Positions 21,101-36,100 of a DNA stretch of 64,000 nucleotides are shown piece after piece. This stretch comes from Tigriopus japonicus. Its lineage: Eukaryota; Arthropoda; Copepoda; Harpacticoida; Harpacticidae. The position numbers were made by a program, and so were the translations under genes. Location: NCBI GenBank assembly GCA_010645155.1, contig CM021315.1:11416779-11480778 (forward strand), written 5' to 3'. The notes beneath the pieces are model-generated. The model saw nothing but the letters and a program-made list of their open reading frames with translations, was not told where the DNA came from and searched no databases. The first letter of the stretch is position 1, and every line of letters begins with the position of its first letter.

Positions 21101-24100
21101 GAGCATGAAACGCATCCTTCTCGCAGTTTTGCATCCATGGCAATCAATTGTCATTTCGAGTATGAAGTAAAAGAGTTGCTGCTAGTTTAGCCGAAGGAGG
21201 ATCAATTGCACCTCGCTCTTGCAATTGCAGAACTATCCAACTTTCAGGACCGCCCAACTTGCTTCAAAAATGTGTTATGGTCTTTCATTGTGTAGCACAA
21301 AAGTGAGCCTTTAAAAGAGCAACCCTGATCCACTCGCGCAGCAACTTTGAAACAAAAAGAGGTTACTTTTTTTGAAGGCAAAGTGTCTCTTTTTATGAGG
21401 AAAGAAATGGGATGACGAGTTTGAGGATCTTGATGCCACCAAATGAGCCAAGTTTGCAGTTCAAACGGTTGCTGGTGGGCTCACATCTTTCATTGGTTGA
21501 AAGAAACGAATGCATCTCATGCTTAGGTGATCATTATTTGCTAATAGAGCTAGAGTTATCTAAAGTGAAGAGGCCAAGTTTTAGATTCGATATAGATTTG
21601 GAACCACATTCCATCTGATGGAAGAGAATTGGCGACTCATTATTAGTTTGGAATGCTGCCAGTGAGAAGCTGGATTTTTTTTCATGTGACAGATTGACAA
21701 CAAAACAAGTTATGCCCCATTTCATTTTTGAATGTAGGGCATTCAGGCCATTTTGAGAGGTGGAAATGTGTTGTTAGTTGATTTTGACGAACTTCCATAA
21801 CTCAAAAGGATTTCGTGATAGTAGTGCATTTTGCCTCCGAAGGACGCATTAGATTGCCAAATGCAAGTTAATTGGTATTTTTGAATGAAACGGATTTCAC
21901 CAATCCAATTTTGAATGTAATTCTTCCCCCGGACTTGACTTTTTCTCAGGGTTTGAATAGAACAGCTGAGCTGAAGTTTTACAAATCAGAATCAAAGCCT
22001 TGCTGAAGTAATTCAGCAAGACATATTCATGAATGGCAAGGATGTAGATAACGTTCTGCATAAATATCCATCCGATAGGGTTGGAAACTATGCAAGTGGA
22101 GCATTCATCATGAAATGAATACGTAGGAAGTCAAGGAAGTGCGTGAAAAGGCTTCCATATTTCCCAGTTGGACGGGGGATCCCTGCACATTGTCATAAAA
22201 GGTGTATTTGTACGGTTCTGTCATCCCATTATCTGTGGAGGTAATCTCAAATGAGGCAGAAATCCTAAATTCATGTCAACGTATTTATAGTCACGCCCCA
22301 TTCGTGTTTTCTATTTCATACTATCCTACACTGCCAATTTACCAGTACGATTTTATGAGCTACACTAGTATCTAACCCAATGGCAAACTGAAAAAAAGGG
22401 TACAAACATTTGATTTTCCCCCGTTTGTAAACCACATTCCAGGCATAACCAAGTTCGTGGTTAAAGTGGAAGTTTAACTTGCCTTTTGTGCTGAGACATT
22501 TGAGCAAAAAAGAGGTGGGCCAGACCCAATTATTATGGCTTGTCGGGAACGAACCAGCCCCGAGGAAGAAAATGTAGGATAAAATTGAGAAGATATTCCC
22601 GTGTCTTTGCCTCTCGAGGGACTCAAAATCCTCCATTTCAACATCCATTTAGGGCTGCCAATGCAAATGGAAGATTACAATCGAGAACCATTCGTTTGAA
22701 ATCACATGCATTTTTAATAGGTTTCCTTGGCTCCAATTATAGTTGGTCTATCTACTTAGAACCCAGTCAGTCAGTGAGTAGGTCCCTTACTCACTCGAGT
22801 GACTACAAATGACAGGCTACTCAGACTGGGAAAAGGTCGGCTTCGCTTCTACGACTGACATGGACTGTCTGTCTTTCTCCGTATGATACTGGATCTATGG
22901 CAGGAGTTAAGCCTTTGGAGAAGCAGAGAGCTGAGGAAAAGAATAGGAGCGCTAAACAAGGATCTTGATTTTGAGAAATGATATATTCGCTCGCCCCTCT
23001 CTTCCTTGACTGTCCCAGCGGTCCATTACGCTCATTCCTAAGTCTTCAGAAGCTTGGGATGTGGAAATCCCTTGAGATCGGGAATATATAGAAATGAGGG
23101 AAAGTAAAGGATTTCTTGACAAACATTTATCAGTTGTATTCCTTCAATCTAATTTAAAAGATGTGCAAAAAGCTCCACATTTTATCACGAGCATCAGTCT
23201 TGAGGGATTGCCACTTTTGCCAGTTTTGTGGTAGATAAACTGTCACAATGGTCTGACGAGGTAATGGAATTGATTAGCTCCACGCTAGGGTAGGAGGAGA
23301 TCTGACTCCTCAGAGACCCGCCTCATCTCCCCTCTTGATATGTTTGAGGGTGGCAGAGCATGCAAAATCTATTTCCCATTTCCTCTTGATCAAGACAAAG
23401 GAAGCATCGGTCTTCTATTGCTGTCTATTGACATGTGGAACTAGCTCAGGCATTACAACTTGTTTTCAAATCACATGTACCTACAACCTAAATAAAATTG
23501 AAGTAATGACGAAGACTTGTGGGTAAGGTCGAAATATTCCTTGCACCTTCTGGCGTGAACAAGTTTTGTTTATTGAGCTGTGGATGACAAATTGTTCTAA
23601 AAGAATGAGAAGACGATAATATTTTGTTGAATACACAACTTCATTGGCTGAAATGAGGGGAGAATATCATAGCTTGGAACAAATTCAAAGTTGTCTTTTG
23701 TTAAATACTAGTGGCAACTAAGGGATACGCTTTAGACTCAACTAATTTTATACTCTATTCTAATCGTAATAGTCGTCGTGATGCATGTTTTAGGTGCCAT
23801 ATTTCTGGGCCCAAACTGGACTTTTAATCGAAACGACTCCATGAGTACATTTCAACCCATCTGTAAAGTTGTCATTAGATACTCGTAGTTACCTATTGCT
23901 CTCGAAAGTTGTATTGTTTGCGCTTGAGGAGCGTCCATTGCTGAAAAATTGGAGGACTGTCAAGATCATTGTGGAATGAGTTCGCACACTTGGTGGACAC
24001 TGCACCCGCAGAAAAAGGGGGAAAACAATTGCTTGATTCAGATTATCATCATTCTTCCTCCTCATTCCCTTTTATTTCTCTAGTTAATCACGTAGGATTG

Positions 24101-27100
24101 ACTTGATTCCTGGGTGCTATCAGACAATGGAAATGGCCTTTATTGGATAGGGGATAAACAAGAACTTTCTTTTGGACCTTCCACCCATACTTAGGCAACG
24201 GACCACTCCCCCCAAATCAACTTTTCTCGGTCAATGATCTTTGGTTGTGTTAAAACGCGTTTAGAGACGCAGGGGCCTAAATGGTTATTCCACAATATAA
24301 TGGTCAAATCTATGTTTTTCAAATTGGCCGGTCGAGTAATGCCCATATATGCACTATTATTACATTCTCCGGGTGCGAGTCTTGGGGATAAATTGAGCAG
24401 CTTGCAATTGAAAAGGTCATATTAGTCGTTACATACTCTGATAAACAGTTTTGTCTCCTTTTGGATGTTGAGAAAAGATGCTTCTGGTGCCAGCTCCTAC
24501 TGCCATTTCATGGAGTACCGAGAAAAAAAAAATTATCTGGGCTCTTTATCTACCTTTGATTTATTTATGAGCTGATCCAAGATTCAGATAAGGTCCGTAG
24601 CAATCTTCTACCTCGCGACTTTTTCCATTTGCTCAAGTAACCAGCACATAGTCCTGGGACTCTTGAAACAAATCCAATGAAGAGGTACACGATATGGCCC
24701 TTGGGATGTGACCCCACTCAACCATTGACGTGACAGAAGTGCTATTTCTTGTCTCGGCTCGGCTAATATTGACAATTGTTGGCGTCTAACGGCTTTCTCC
24801 GCTCATTATGATGATTTACTAAACTGACTTTTAATTGCTTCATGTCACTATTGTTTGATTGTTGCTTCTTTTTCCCTATTAAAGGGCAATTTGGCTTAAT
24901 TTTGGCTCCCTCATCATTATGTGGAGGGCATTACAATTGCAATACGAACAACTGAAAACGCGTGTTGAGCAATTGCCGTTTTCATGCCTCACTTTTTTCC
25001 AAGGATATTCAGAAGAGCAAAGCATTTCTCTCCGTGATTCCACAACAAAATAAGCTCGCTTCCATTGTCAATTTCCTCTTCTCAACCTTCTCGGAGGCAA
25101 TTTTGTTCATTTTCTGGGAAGCCTCGATGCCTTCCAAGTTGAGTGTCTTCCGCGAGCACCAATTTGAGGATTTGTCAAAGTTTATGATTGCACGTACCTA
25201 AGCGGATGATGAGAGTGGTTCCTCTCTCTTCCATTCGAGTTTATCACCTTTTCGGAGTAACCATTAGCCACGTTTAGCTAGGTAATTCGGCCCATCTATC
25301 ATTTTAGAATTTGACCAATCATCAGTCACAATGATAAGAGACAAAGATCTGAAGTTAAGATCAGAAGTTACACATCAAAAGCAACATACGATGAACAAGA
25401 ATCAGACGGCGAACTTGAGCTCGTCGGATCATCAAGCTCGTCAGTGTCTGAAATTTGAAACTTCACGATTGTGTTGACATAAGCTACAAAACAGTTGCCC
25501 TTCTGTGTAATGTAAGACTCTTATGCTGATTGTTCACCCAAAGGCACCTCCTCCATACAACTGACTTGGGCTGTACCTGCGTTTAGTTTATTCTCGTCCG
25601 AGACCAATCTTTTTCTCAATTTCGTTCCACTTGAATGGGCTCTAAAATTCGTTCTAGTCGACGATGTATTTATCGATGAATTGTATAAGTTTCGCAGCCA
25701 CCTCTCCAAGATGGAAGCTATTACACAGATGAAACTGATGATTCTTAACTTGCCTAATCTGTTCCCAATAGTCGGCCAGTTTTGCGGCTAGGTCAGCAGA
25801 AAGAAGGAAAGAATTGGGTGTTTAGAATTCAGCACAAGAGAATCATATTGGAGCTAAAAGAAGGCGAGGGGATCATTGGCCCAATTCTTTGCGAAAAAGG
25901 AAAGAACGAAAGAAGCTTGCCTGCCTTTTGAGGGAACAGCAATATTGACATAATCAGTCAGGAGATGAAAAGGATATTTCTCCCAATTATCCAGATCACA
26001 AAGGCCATCTCAATGTGGCCTTTCCTCGAGCTTCCACTTTGAGCCAGCTTTCATGCTATATGGATGGGCTCAAGATTATGATTTTTTGCTGATTTTGGAA
26101 CGGAGAGGAGGAAGGTTCTTCCATGAAGCACACACTCACTCAATGGTTGTGTTTGGTGCACGATAATCTGCTTGTTGTTTCTCTTCCATCAAATTAGAGT
26201 CATGCAAAGTGAATTAGGGTCACACTAATAATAGTCATTGCCTAAGGAGGTTGTGATTGGTTTGTTCCTCCTTAAGCTGGGATTGTTCCAAAGGGAAACC
26301 AACCTTGGATATTCCCGAGTCGTAGTTGAAGTGAATTGAACTGAGCTTGGATTTTCTATTACAATCGGCTGGAATTCTTTGATCATGATAACCTTGGTGG
26401 TGAATTTGATTTGGAGAGTGCTGTTTCGTGCACCCTGCTGGTCCTCTCGCTGATGATTTCATCTCAATTTGATGGCTTGGAAGAGATATTTCTTGATGAC
26501 TCTGAGATAGAGGTTGAGCAGAAGGAAGAGGAGGGGCAATAAAACCTCGCACTTTTCTAACCCTGATGATGAAGAATTGCCCTCTAAATGTTGGCCAATA
26601 GTGCCGCTTAAGCCATAAAAGTAACCATTTTCATTCCATATTCCAGGTATGTATGGTTTTTGAACAACGGCCAGGCATTATTAAGTATGTTCCGAACACT
26701 GACAGTGAGATTCAATCAGACGCCTTTTGATTTCGCTCGTTAGCGTAGTGAGTATTATTCTTTGGTATGCTGTTGACTGACACTCGTTGTGGTATTCACA
26801 TCTGCCCAAGATGAAGTGGCTATGCTTCCGCCCAAATGATATTTCACGGCATGATTCTGGAATCCTGGGTCTCTTTTCAAGCCTAATCCAGACCGTCAGC
26901 AGAGTATGAGTATGAGTGTGAGGGAAGTGAGAAATCATCAGCTCCCTGCCATGAAAAAAAATCTCAACCGAGTTGTGGCATTCTAGCATGCAGATAGTTT
27001 GAATCCAATCGAATTGATCATCATTCACCAGTTTATCATTCTTGAGGGATTTTGTCGACAAATCACGGTTCGTTAATTTTGAGCATTAATCTCGAGTTCT

Positions 27101-30100
27101 AGACCGCGTGTTCGACTTATTCACATCGGGATTCACGTGACATCATCTGAAAGTCATTTTGAGTAATGATTTGCATTGCATGTAGCGACAGCGGGTGAGG
27201 AATATGAGCTTTCATGGCTCAGGCCTCGAGATTGTTATCAAGGCACGAGAGAAATGAAATCATAAATCTCATCATCCGGACCCACTCGTCAAGCTCAAAT
27301 AACTTACAGCTACACAATAGCGTGTATCAACCCTGCTCAAACGCCATAGTCTTTGTCAAAAGTGTGCATGTTCGTCCAATCTCGTTTCATTAGCTCGTGG
27401 CTTCGATAAACGTAATGAAGGTGTTCTCGAAAAGGCACGTTTATCGACGGATCTGTTCCACTCTTGACCATTCAAATGTTGACAGGATCTATCGTGGCCT
27501 CTGAAGTGGAAGAGGCCAAATTCTCGCTTCTTAATCAAGCTTTCCTTGTTCCCCTCTTGAGTTGGTTAGTTTCCCCTTGAAGTTCCACATGGGGCTCCCT
27601 TAGAAGGTGATGGTGGCTGGTTCCATACCCGCGTTATCTTATCTTTTGTTTCACAATTAACCTGGTTACAATTCTCCCTAGCATTGCAGGTCGGATAAAG
27701 GAGCAAACCCTACGTTCATTAGTCCAAATATGCAAAACGAGGAAAAAAACTTCCGTCAGCCTTGCGTGAAATGACTGATTAGTCTTCGAATCTTGACACA
27801 AACTCACTTGCTCGCTTGCTCCAGAAAGAAAGAAACTAGGTCTCATTTGCATTGTTCAAAGGGTACGAGTAATTTTCAACCTTTGACTGACCGACCGACC
27901 TTTTTTGAAGCTTGTTTTCAATCTTTTCCCCCTTTGGTTATTTTGAAGTCAATCTCCGATAATCCGATAAAATCGTGGAGGTCGTCCTTTTGCTGTCCTT
28001 TTTTCTTCTTTCTTCTCTGTTGATCAGGAAAGGTGGTCAGTAGAATTCCCCGTTTTTTCAACTGAATTTAGTTGGATGACGGTTTGGGTAATCTCTGGAT
28101 GTAGCATCTCGTCATCATTTGGAGCATGGGAAATGCACTCAGTGGCCATAAAAGCTACTCTTTACATATTGGCATTTCCACAAAAGGTTCTCTTAGTGGG
28201 ACTCTTTAGTCAAGGTGTATTCAACGAACACAAGCACATATCTCCCCCCAAAAACGCAATCCAACCCACCCCGCTCGCCGATGCACTCGCGGTCGTATTG
28301 TTTGTCGAAAGTAAACCAATTCTGAGCCCTCAAAGAGCCCTCGAAAGTGAATGTAGGAAGCAAAATCAAAGAGAATCCGCCACAAAATGGACTGCACCAC
28401 TCATCTTGCATGTACCAGATGAACTGCAATAACAACAACACCTACCTAGCCACCACCCTCTCTCCTTCTTGGATGGTTTTGGTTCCTCGTCTTGGTTTTG
28501 TTCTCGCCCCTGTGGCACTCGAAAACAAAAGAGATATGGAGCCTGGAACATGTATGCGAGACAGAATCCATAAGTTGGAGGAGCTTCCCTCTCTGCAACG
28601 TGCGATGGATGTGAGTGAAGAGGAGCGAGCTAGTAAATCTATTTTCTCGTTTGATTCTCGAAGAAGTGAACTTCTGTCGTCTTTGTTCTCTATCCATCTT
28701 GCGGAGGACCCCAATGTGGTAACCTTAGCGTGAATATCTTTGGCTGCCGTGGCCAACATGATGCCGCTGTTATTTGCCTTTGGGATCCACTGGAGCAATT
28801 AATTGGTCTGCCACCATAATCTTCTCTTTGACTGTTGTGCACCATATCGGGGATCTTCGTTTCCTGAAGAGGGGAGAACGAGATACTTGAGTGGATAAAT
28901 TTGGAAACTTCTTCTTGAACAAGTTTGAACACTGAAATTGAGGCAGAAGTGGACTTGATCGAGCCACACACATCGTTTGCTCATTGTGTTGTCTAGCGTT
29001 ATTTAAGCGTCGAACAGTCACTTCAATTTTTCCGCAACTTTTGTGAGGATAAAGTGAACCCCGAAAAGTTCTCTGTTGGAATGAAAAGAACACAAACAAG
29101 GCACATGAAACTCCTCACAAGCATCGCAAACTGGTTTGAGCTCTCATCTCTGAAGGAGATTCTAACCCCATTGGCACCTCGTTCACCTCCCCAGTTGAGA
29201 AGTACCCTGTGTGAACCCGTTTGGTTTGGGTAAGAAAAACTAGCTCAACCATCACCATCAACGATGTTGTTGGGAAAGTGCTACCGAGAGAGAGGGCGAA
29301 TTTAACACCTGTGAAGCACTTCTCGGTCGTTGTAATTTTTGTGGTTAAAATTGAATGGACCATTTTTGAAAAGAGATTAACTTCAGTTAACTACAATTTG
29401 TAGTTGGTTACAGACTTTGTCTGAAACTCTATTTTTACCTCTGTGATTTGACTTTGACGGCCATGTACTGAGATTGATTGAATTCCAGGGAATAGTAGTG
29501 TGCGTTCGTGGTTTGCTTGTTTTTCTCCCTTGCCACGCCATTATGTTCCTGTCATGTTCCACAAAGTTCCATTATTCCACCCTCTCGAGACGTTTCATCC
29601 CTCTTTCATTTCATATTTCGATTAACTTCAAGAAGGAACACCCCCTTTCTGTGGTTCGTGTACTCCGAAACATCCCTTGGAAGAATCTTCAAAAAGGTTT
29701 TTCTTCTCAGTTTCTCACTGTGCAGCGAAAGCCTGAGCATAACATAGACGAGGGTTGCGAACTCGAGGAAAGAAGGGTTAATATCATGGAACGTAGAGGT
29801 TCCCTCCCTGTTCCCCCTTTTTCAGGAAGCCATCAGGAACCAGCCACCATGGAGTGAGTGGTTGATCCTCCCATGATGATGGCTGCTTTACCTTTTGCCA
29901 GACTTGTTGCCAATAAGGAACCTGTCATGTTTGAGAGGAGGGATAAAACCATCAGACTTTTCAGTTCCACTTTTGGACTTAACTTAATGCCATGGAAGCG
30001 CTTGTACTTCAGCACTTGGGAAACCCTTATTTTAAAAAAAGGGCTCTGTATTGAACTTGCGTGTAGGGTAGTCGACCATCTTAAGAGGATGAGGATTGCA

Positions 30101-33100
30101 CGAATGGAAGATGTCTCTTTCCCAAAAGTTAAGGCTAATTAGTGGTTCTTGCCAAGAAATTAGTGTATCATTCCAGATGTCATGAAGAGAAATGTTGCCA
30201 AAAAAGTTCTTGCTCCCCAAGTATATTACAAGGGAGAATGAGGGAGGGAGGGGGAGGTTAATTAGGGGAAGATGGCGTCTTGATGGTCTCCAAAATGAAA
30301 GCAATTATTCCAGATCACAGGCGGATTACTGTTCAACTGAAAAATGGCTTGAGCCTCCTCTGTACTTTCCATGGATGCACCTCATTGTCCCAGAGTGAAG
30401 TAGTTACTAGCTAAGCAACCACTTTGGGTCTTGTCATTGTTCAAGAAGGAAAAGGATCGGGCTCAGGGCTCCGTGCAAAAGGAATGGTCGGTCCTGGATC
30501 CATGACTCATTTCTCCAATTTTCTTCTTTCTTGCGAGTGTTCTTGCCTTGGCACAATATGAAGCCGTCACATATCGTTACGTTGATTTAGTGTGACAGTC
30601 AAGAAGACTAATTTTTTCTTGTTGCCTTCGTTTTAGGTAAGACCAATATCCACCGAAAGTGAAAATGCCGCTATCTTGTCTTCCAGTTTCTGAAGGTCCC
30701 ATGTTCCAATGGACGCTGAAAAAATAGTTCTTTACTTGTGCCCTTCTAGAGAAAGCTTCCGTAACGAGTGATAGGGGAGATCGGCAGTGTTGGAAAATGT
30801 GGTCTGAGTTTAGAAAGACAGACGGTAGATATACCGTTCATCTGAATGAAGGTGTCGTTCAAATGCTTGTTCACTCTTTGATGACAAGATTTATTAATGT
30901 CAAAATGAAGAGTGTCTCGCCCAAAAATCTTTCAAAACTCTCCCAGAGTTCATTCGCCCCCCTTTTTCGTTCTTGGTGAGGAATGATTGCTGTCATCAAC
31001 ATTTTTTCTCTCTTTCTTTCCCCCTCCATGGTATTGGCTTTTGTAAAACAATCCTTTGGATTTTTTGCTCGTAAACGTCAAAGATCTCACCCCTGTTGTG
31101 TTGGATGCACACATGAACTTAGGAAAACACTTTCCAGACAAACCTACTCAACTCACGACATTTAGTTTTGATTGATTCGGAGAGATTGATCAAGGCAAAT
31201 ATGCTGCTGGTCGGTTAATTTGCAGGGAAATTGCAATTCTCATCTTTGTGAAGCCTTGACATTTGCCAATCAACTATTATGAGTCAACCTTTTTGCAAAC
31301 GACAAACTTGTGCAAAGCTCAGTCTCAGCTAGGAAATTGGCAGCATAATAGGTTCGAAGAAAAAGGAAGCCTCTTGTAAATGTACTGAAATGCTTGAAAT
31401 CATAGACTGCTTGTAAAGTTTTGAGTATTTTCTCGATGTTTTGCGCCTTTAGTTGAGGGAGGGCGGGAAAAGGGAGGGAATTTGTTTGAGAGAAGCGAGG
31501 AGGGGGAATAGTGCGATGGCGGAAAAGGCCATAAAAAGATTTATTTTCCCCCTCATAGTCTTCGCACCTAATGCCGTGTTTTGCCTTTTGAGTTCTTTAA
31601 AGTATGATAGAAGAAAGTACTTTGGAGAATCAAATTTCACTCGTCATTTGAAATCGACTTCTGTTGGGAAATCGTCGTCCGAGAAACAGGGAAAAAAAGA
31701 TAATTCATAGTTGGCAAGTGTGGTCTCGACACGTTTTCACATATCCAATTGTTCCCCAAGGACCAAAAGTGTTCCAAACTTATCACCCTTTTCCTAGGCT
31801 GGTTCCAATTTCGTGACGCCCATCCGAGAACCAAAATTGGCCTCACTATATTTTTCCCCCCTCGCTCTTTTTAGGTTTCACGGGTTTCATCATTCGCCCG
31901 TTTGTATGTTGAAGCGATTACGCGAATCGGGTTGTTCCCCTCGGCAACATTACCGCTAGCAAATTCCCCAATCAGAGCCTGATTGAATTTCTATACAGTG
32001 TAGAGCCAGATTAGGATCTGTAGTTTCCCTTTAGGGGAAAATTGTTCAATAGTCTCGTCTTCTTATTGCTTCTCCACTTGGCAGTTTGGGAAAATTGCCG
32101 TTGGCATGAACTATTCTGCTACTACACTGTTTAGGGGGAGGGCGAGAGGGTATACATAGTACTATACAATGTTCCGTACTGATCTGTGGGTTGCACCCCC
32201 TCTAATGAAGCAGACTGAATGTGCTGCTAATGCTTGCCAGCAATGTATTGCTACTATTCCACGTTGGAAATTGTGTATCGTAACAATACTGGACGAAGAA
32301 CCGAGGTTGTTTGAGATATAGATAACAAAAGAAATATGTTCCTTGTGCGTGCACAATGGAAATATGAGTCTGGTGGTTGCGATTAAATGAAAGCGACGGT
32401 CCTGTAGTGATGACAGGGTCGAGACTGTCGCCATATTGACATTGTGTCTCATTGCCATGTTTCCCTGAAGCTATTTTCTGGGATGAAGACTAAAAAAAAA
32501 TCTCGTGTATCCCATATGTCCGAGACACCTTTCTTTTACGGGATATGCTACCCTCGTATAGCATTATGAACAATCCAAAATGGCTGGACTTGTACCTTAA
32601 TAAGAGAGCAAAACAAGCATAGGATGACCAAGCTCATTTTGTTGGTTCCACCTCACATTAGTGTTGATTTACTTCACTTTCGGGATATTTTGACCATAAG
32701 GTGTTTTTCGTCGGAGTAGCACAGACTTCTCTCGCCCCAACAAGTGAAAAAGACCACATTACAACTTAGCTGTCTGCTGGGTGACTAAGAAAACATGAAT
32801 GGGATTTTCTTTTTAACGTTCGACACTAAATTACAAATTGGGTGTCATTTCTGTTCATAAATATTAACCCCTTTGCACTTGAAGCACTAATTGTGTTTGT
32901 AATAACAGACAGACGTCTTCTCAAAAACTCTAAAAGCTCATTTCTCCTAATTGACTGCAATAACTTTTCTTGCCAACACCACCATTACTCGAGCAGAGTG
33001 AGCTCGGCAAAGGAATTCCAGTCAGTTTTAGGTTCCAACTAATAAATAGGCAGTACCCAAAACTTCAATTTAACTCGCCAAGACCACCGATAAGGGTCAC

Positions 33101-36100
33101 GGGACTTGATATTTCTGCCATATTTCAAGCCACTCGAATGGCCAAGTTCGTTATTCGTACTTGCTAATGTTGCCTGGGAGAGTGGTTTCCAAAGAATTGC
33201 AGGATCCTGTTACAAGTTGAGTTGTGTGCGGCCATAATGAAATGCCGAGTGCATGAAGCCATGTTGTCGATGGAAGAGAAGTGGTAGAAGTGGTGGTCTG
33301 GGCGAAAATTGGAAGTAACTCGTCGTGTTTATCTGAGGAAGAGTGAAAGGACTGACTGGTAATCATGACGATGTTGATGATCAACAATGGTTGGCAATTA
33401 ATGAACTTTGAGATTCCAGGCATTGTCTAACGATGTACAAATGGCCATTGAAGAGGTACTAGAAGGGAAAGGAAAATTACTCACTCTCCACCTCTCTGCC
33501 TAAGGCTATCTAGCCACGGACGAGTGAGTAGTGAAGAGAAAACAAGGGTTTAGGCCGACCTCTTCATCTAGAAATCCCCAAAATGCACAATGAAGTCCAT
33601 AATGCGAGTGAGGTCTCCCATCCTAAAAGATTTACTTCAAAATGGGCCTCCTCTTGCTCTCCTTGAATGAACTAAGCATGTTTGTGATTTTTGTTGCGCC
33701 ATATGTGCAATTTCCTCAGTACCAGAGGATAAATTGGCTTGTTCCTGCCCGAAAAAATCACCCATCATCGGTTCCTTTGTTGATTTCATTCATTTTTTCG
33801 TGTGGATGTGCACCGTATATCATCGGCTGGCTGAATACAATGTTCAATTGTACATGTCCACCGGGTTTGGCTGCGCAATCCGACTCCGTTCATTCACACA
33901 TCCAATTTTGTTCATCCATTTTCATCACTGGCAGTGGTGTTATATGGCGTCTGGTGAAGGTTGACTGCATCCCAATCCCCCCAATATCGCCTCATCGATT
34001 CTGAAACCATTCGAACCAAACGTCGAGCGAGTTTGGTTCGAAAACTACCCTGCAAATATGGGCTGCACATTAACACTTGGTTCTCTGGTACTGAACGCTC
34101 TGGGCAGAGTGACCTGATTCGATTCGGTCCTCGGAATTCTCCGCTTTCAAGGGCATAACCATACAAAATGCAATGGCAGGAAGGTCTAAAATGCAAGCCG
34201 TTTAACCGTTATAAATCACTCTACTTGGGAAATATGTTTGCTTTCATTTAATACGAAAGAGTTCGTGTTGAAAAAGACGATACTTCAAAAGGTCAGGTGA
34301 TGATAATGATTTGAAGAATGGCCAAAGATTGCCAATCTTGAATCAATTATCACTGCATATTCTATGTAGGTGTGGAAGATATTCTTAGAAGGACACGAAA
34401 TACCAAGTATTTTGATTGCTAGGGCATGATTTCTAGAATGTTAATTAAGCTCTGGAGCAAATGGCATGCAACAATATCAGATCTCATTACTCTGGCACGC
34501 TCTGTCAAGGAGAGAGAAGGGGAAGGAAAGCAGCACTTTTGGCTCACTTAAAATTAAAAAGTCAAACCCATCAAGATGGTCCTGATATCTAGAAATGAAC
34601 CTGTTCCATATTTTAAGAGGAAACGGGAACATGCTGCGCGGGGGTTAATTTGTGGTTGGTGCGATTAAAGTCGTTCTTTTCCAATGGTCTTATCACTTCA
34701 TTAACGATTTGCCGCAGTGCCATTTTTTATTGTTTGAAGACTACCTATCGTGACTTACCGAAGGCTTGACTGACTCTTGACAGACGAGGAGAAGTGGCTC
34801 TGTTGGAGGTTTGAGTAAGGAACAACTCACCCGACCTTCTACGGCAAGAATTAAGAACCAAAAATTGCTCTTTCGGCCTCGGAAAGTGCATTACTTGGCG
34901 AAAACTTTTCCTCTTTCCTCGCTTCATCGGATATGAAAATAATTTTCTATCAAAGAGTTTGTCCCCCCCAAAAGGGAACATTTTCCTCTTTTCCTTGCTC
35001 AACTCACGGGATTGTTCCCTTGGTACTTTTTGAACAAAGTCAGTCAGTCCAGTCGTCAAGATTGATTTGAAAGTGATTTTCAAGGAAAAGAAGCATGATG
35101 TTGGTATCTTTCGCCTTGAAAAGATACGTGTTTACCCTCTTAATGAGAGCTGGATGTCAGGTTGGCTTGACAATAATCCTGATTTATCCATATTTGAAGT
35201 GGCCAGTTATCGGATTTTGAGGCTAGCATCTCTCTGTGTTAGCTTGGGTCCATCCATATCTCTTGGTGTGGATTTGAGAGTGTTAACTAAGTAAGGGGAA
35301 ACGGAGCTAGACCTGTCCTTTTGTGCGATTTTGTTATCTCCAAAATATTGTATCAGGATTACTTAGAACCAAGGCGGAGTTTGCCCTCAAGCCAGAATAA
35401 AGGCTTCAGTGATCCTCAAATATTTGTTGACCTCACATTTTGGGATAAGGAGAAGGACGAGCGAGCAGAAAGGAATTGTTATCAAAACTTGGAAGCCAAA
35501 ATCTCGTAGAACAAAAGTTGACTTCTTGGTCTGAACTCCTCTTGACGCGCCCAAAGACGAAGAAGTCTTGCTAGCAGTGACTAGGACTGAATGAGTGAGT
35601 GGTTGGTTGGTTGGTTGATACCAATTTAGACCAATCCCCGACACATTTGGCCCCGTTTTGTTCATTGTTGTAGGCAGGTACCACGTTGACCCCAGATTAA
35701 CCTTCCAGCAAATTTGAAAGAGAACGTCAGGAGGAAACATTGCAAGGACTTGAAATTAGTTTCGGGTAACAAATTTCCTTCGAGGAATTTGTAGCGGGAC
35801 CGAAAGTTCCTTTTCGACCTCATTTTGGCCCACATGACAAGCGGGGAAGATTTCTGATGGATTGGCACGTTCATTGGGCACCATGAAGATCGAAGTACCC
35901 AAAACTACCAGCTGAGTGAATAGAGGGATGTAAACAATGCCAGGGAGAGAGAGAGAGAGAAAGAGAGACAGACAACAGGAAACACTCTGTAAGCGCAGGA
36001 AGACGCTTTGTTAGCTTTTCATTAGTTCCATGCTTCCAACGAGCAAAATATCGTGATACTCCTCCGCGTGTCCAAGTGGCAAAGAGCTCCCATTCCACTC

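Noticed and set aside
26735..26757. CTCGTTAGCGTAGTGAGTAT resembles the 5' half of tRNA-Asp or tRNA-Glu
   Set aside because: No anticodon stem or B box follows, so it cannot be told from chance.
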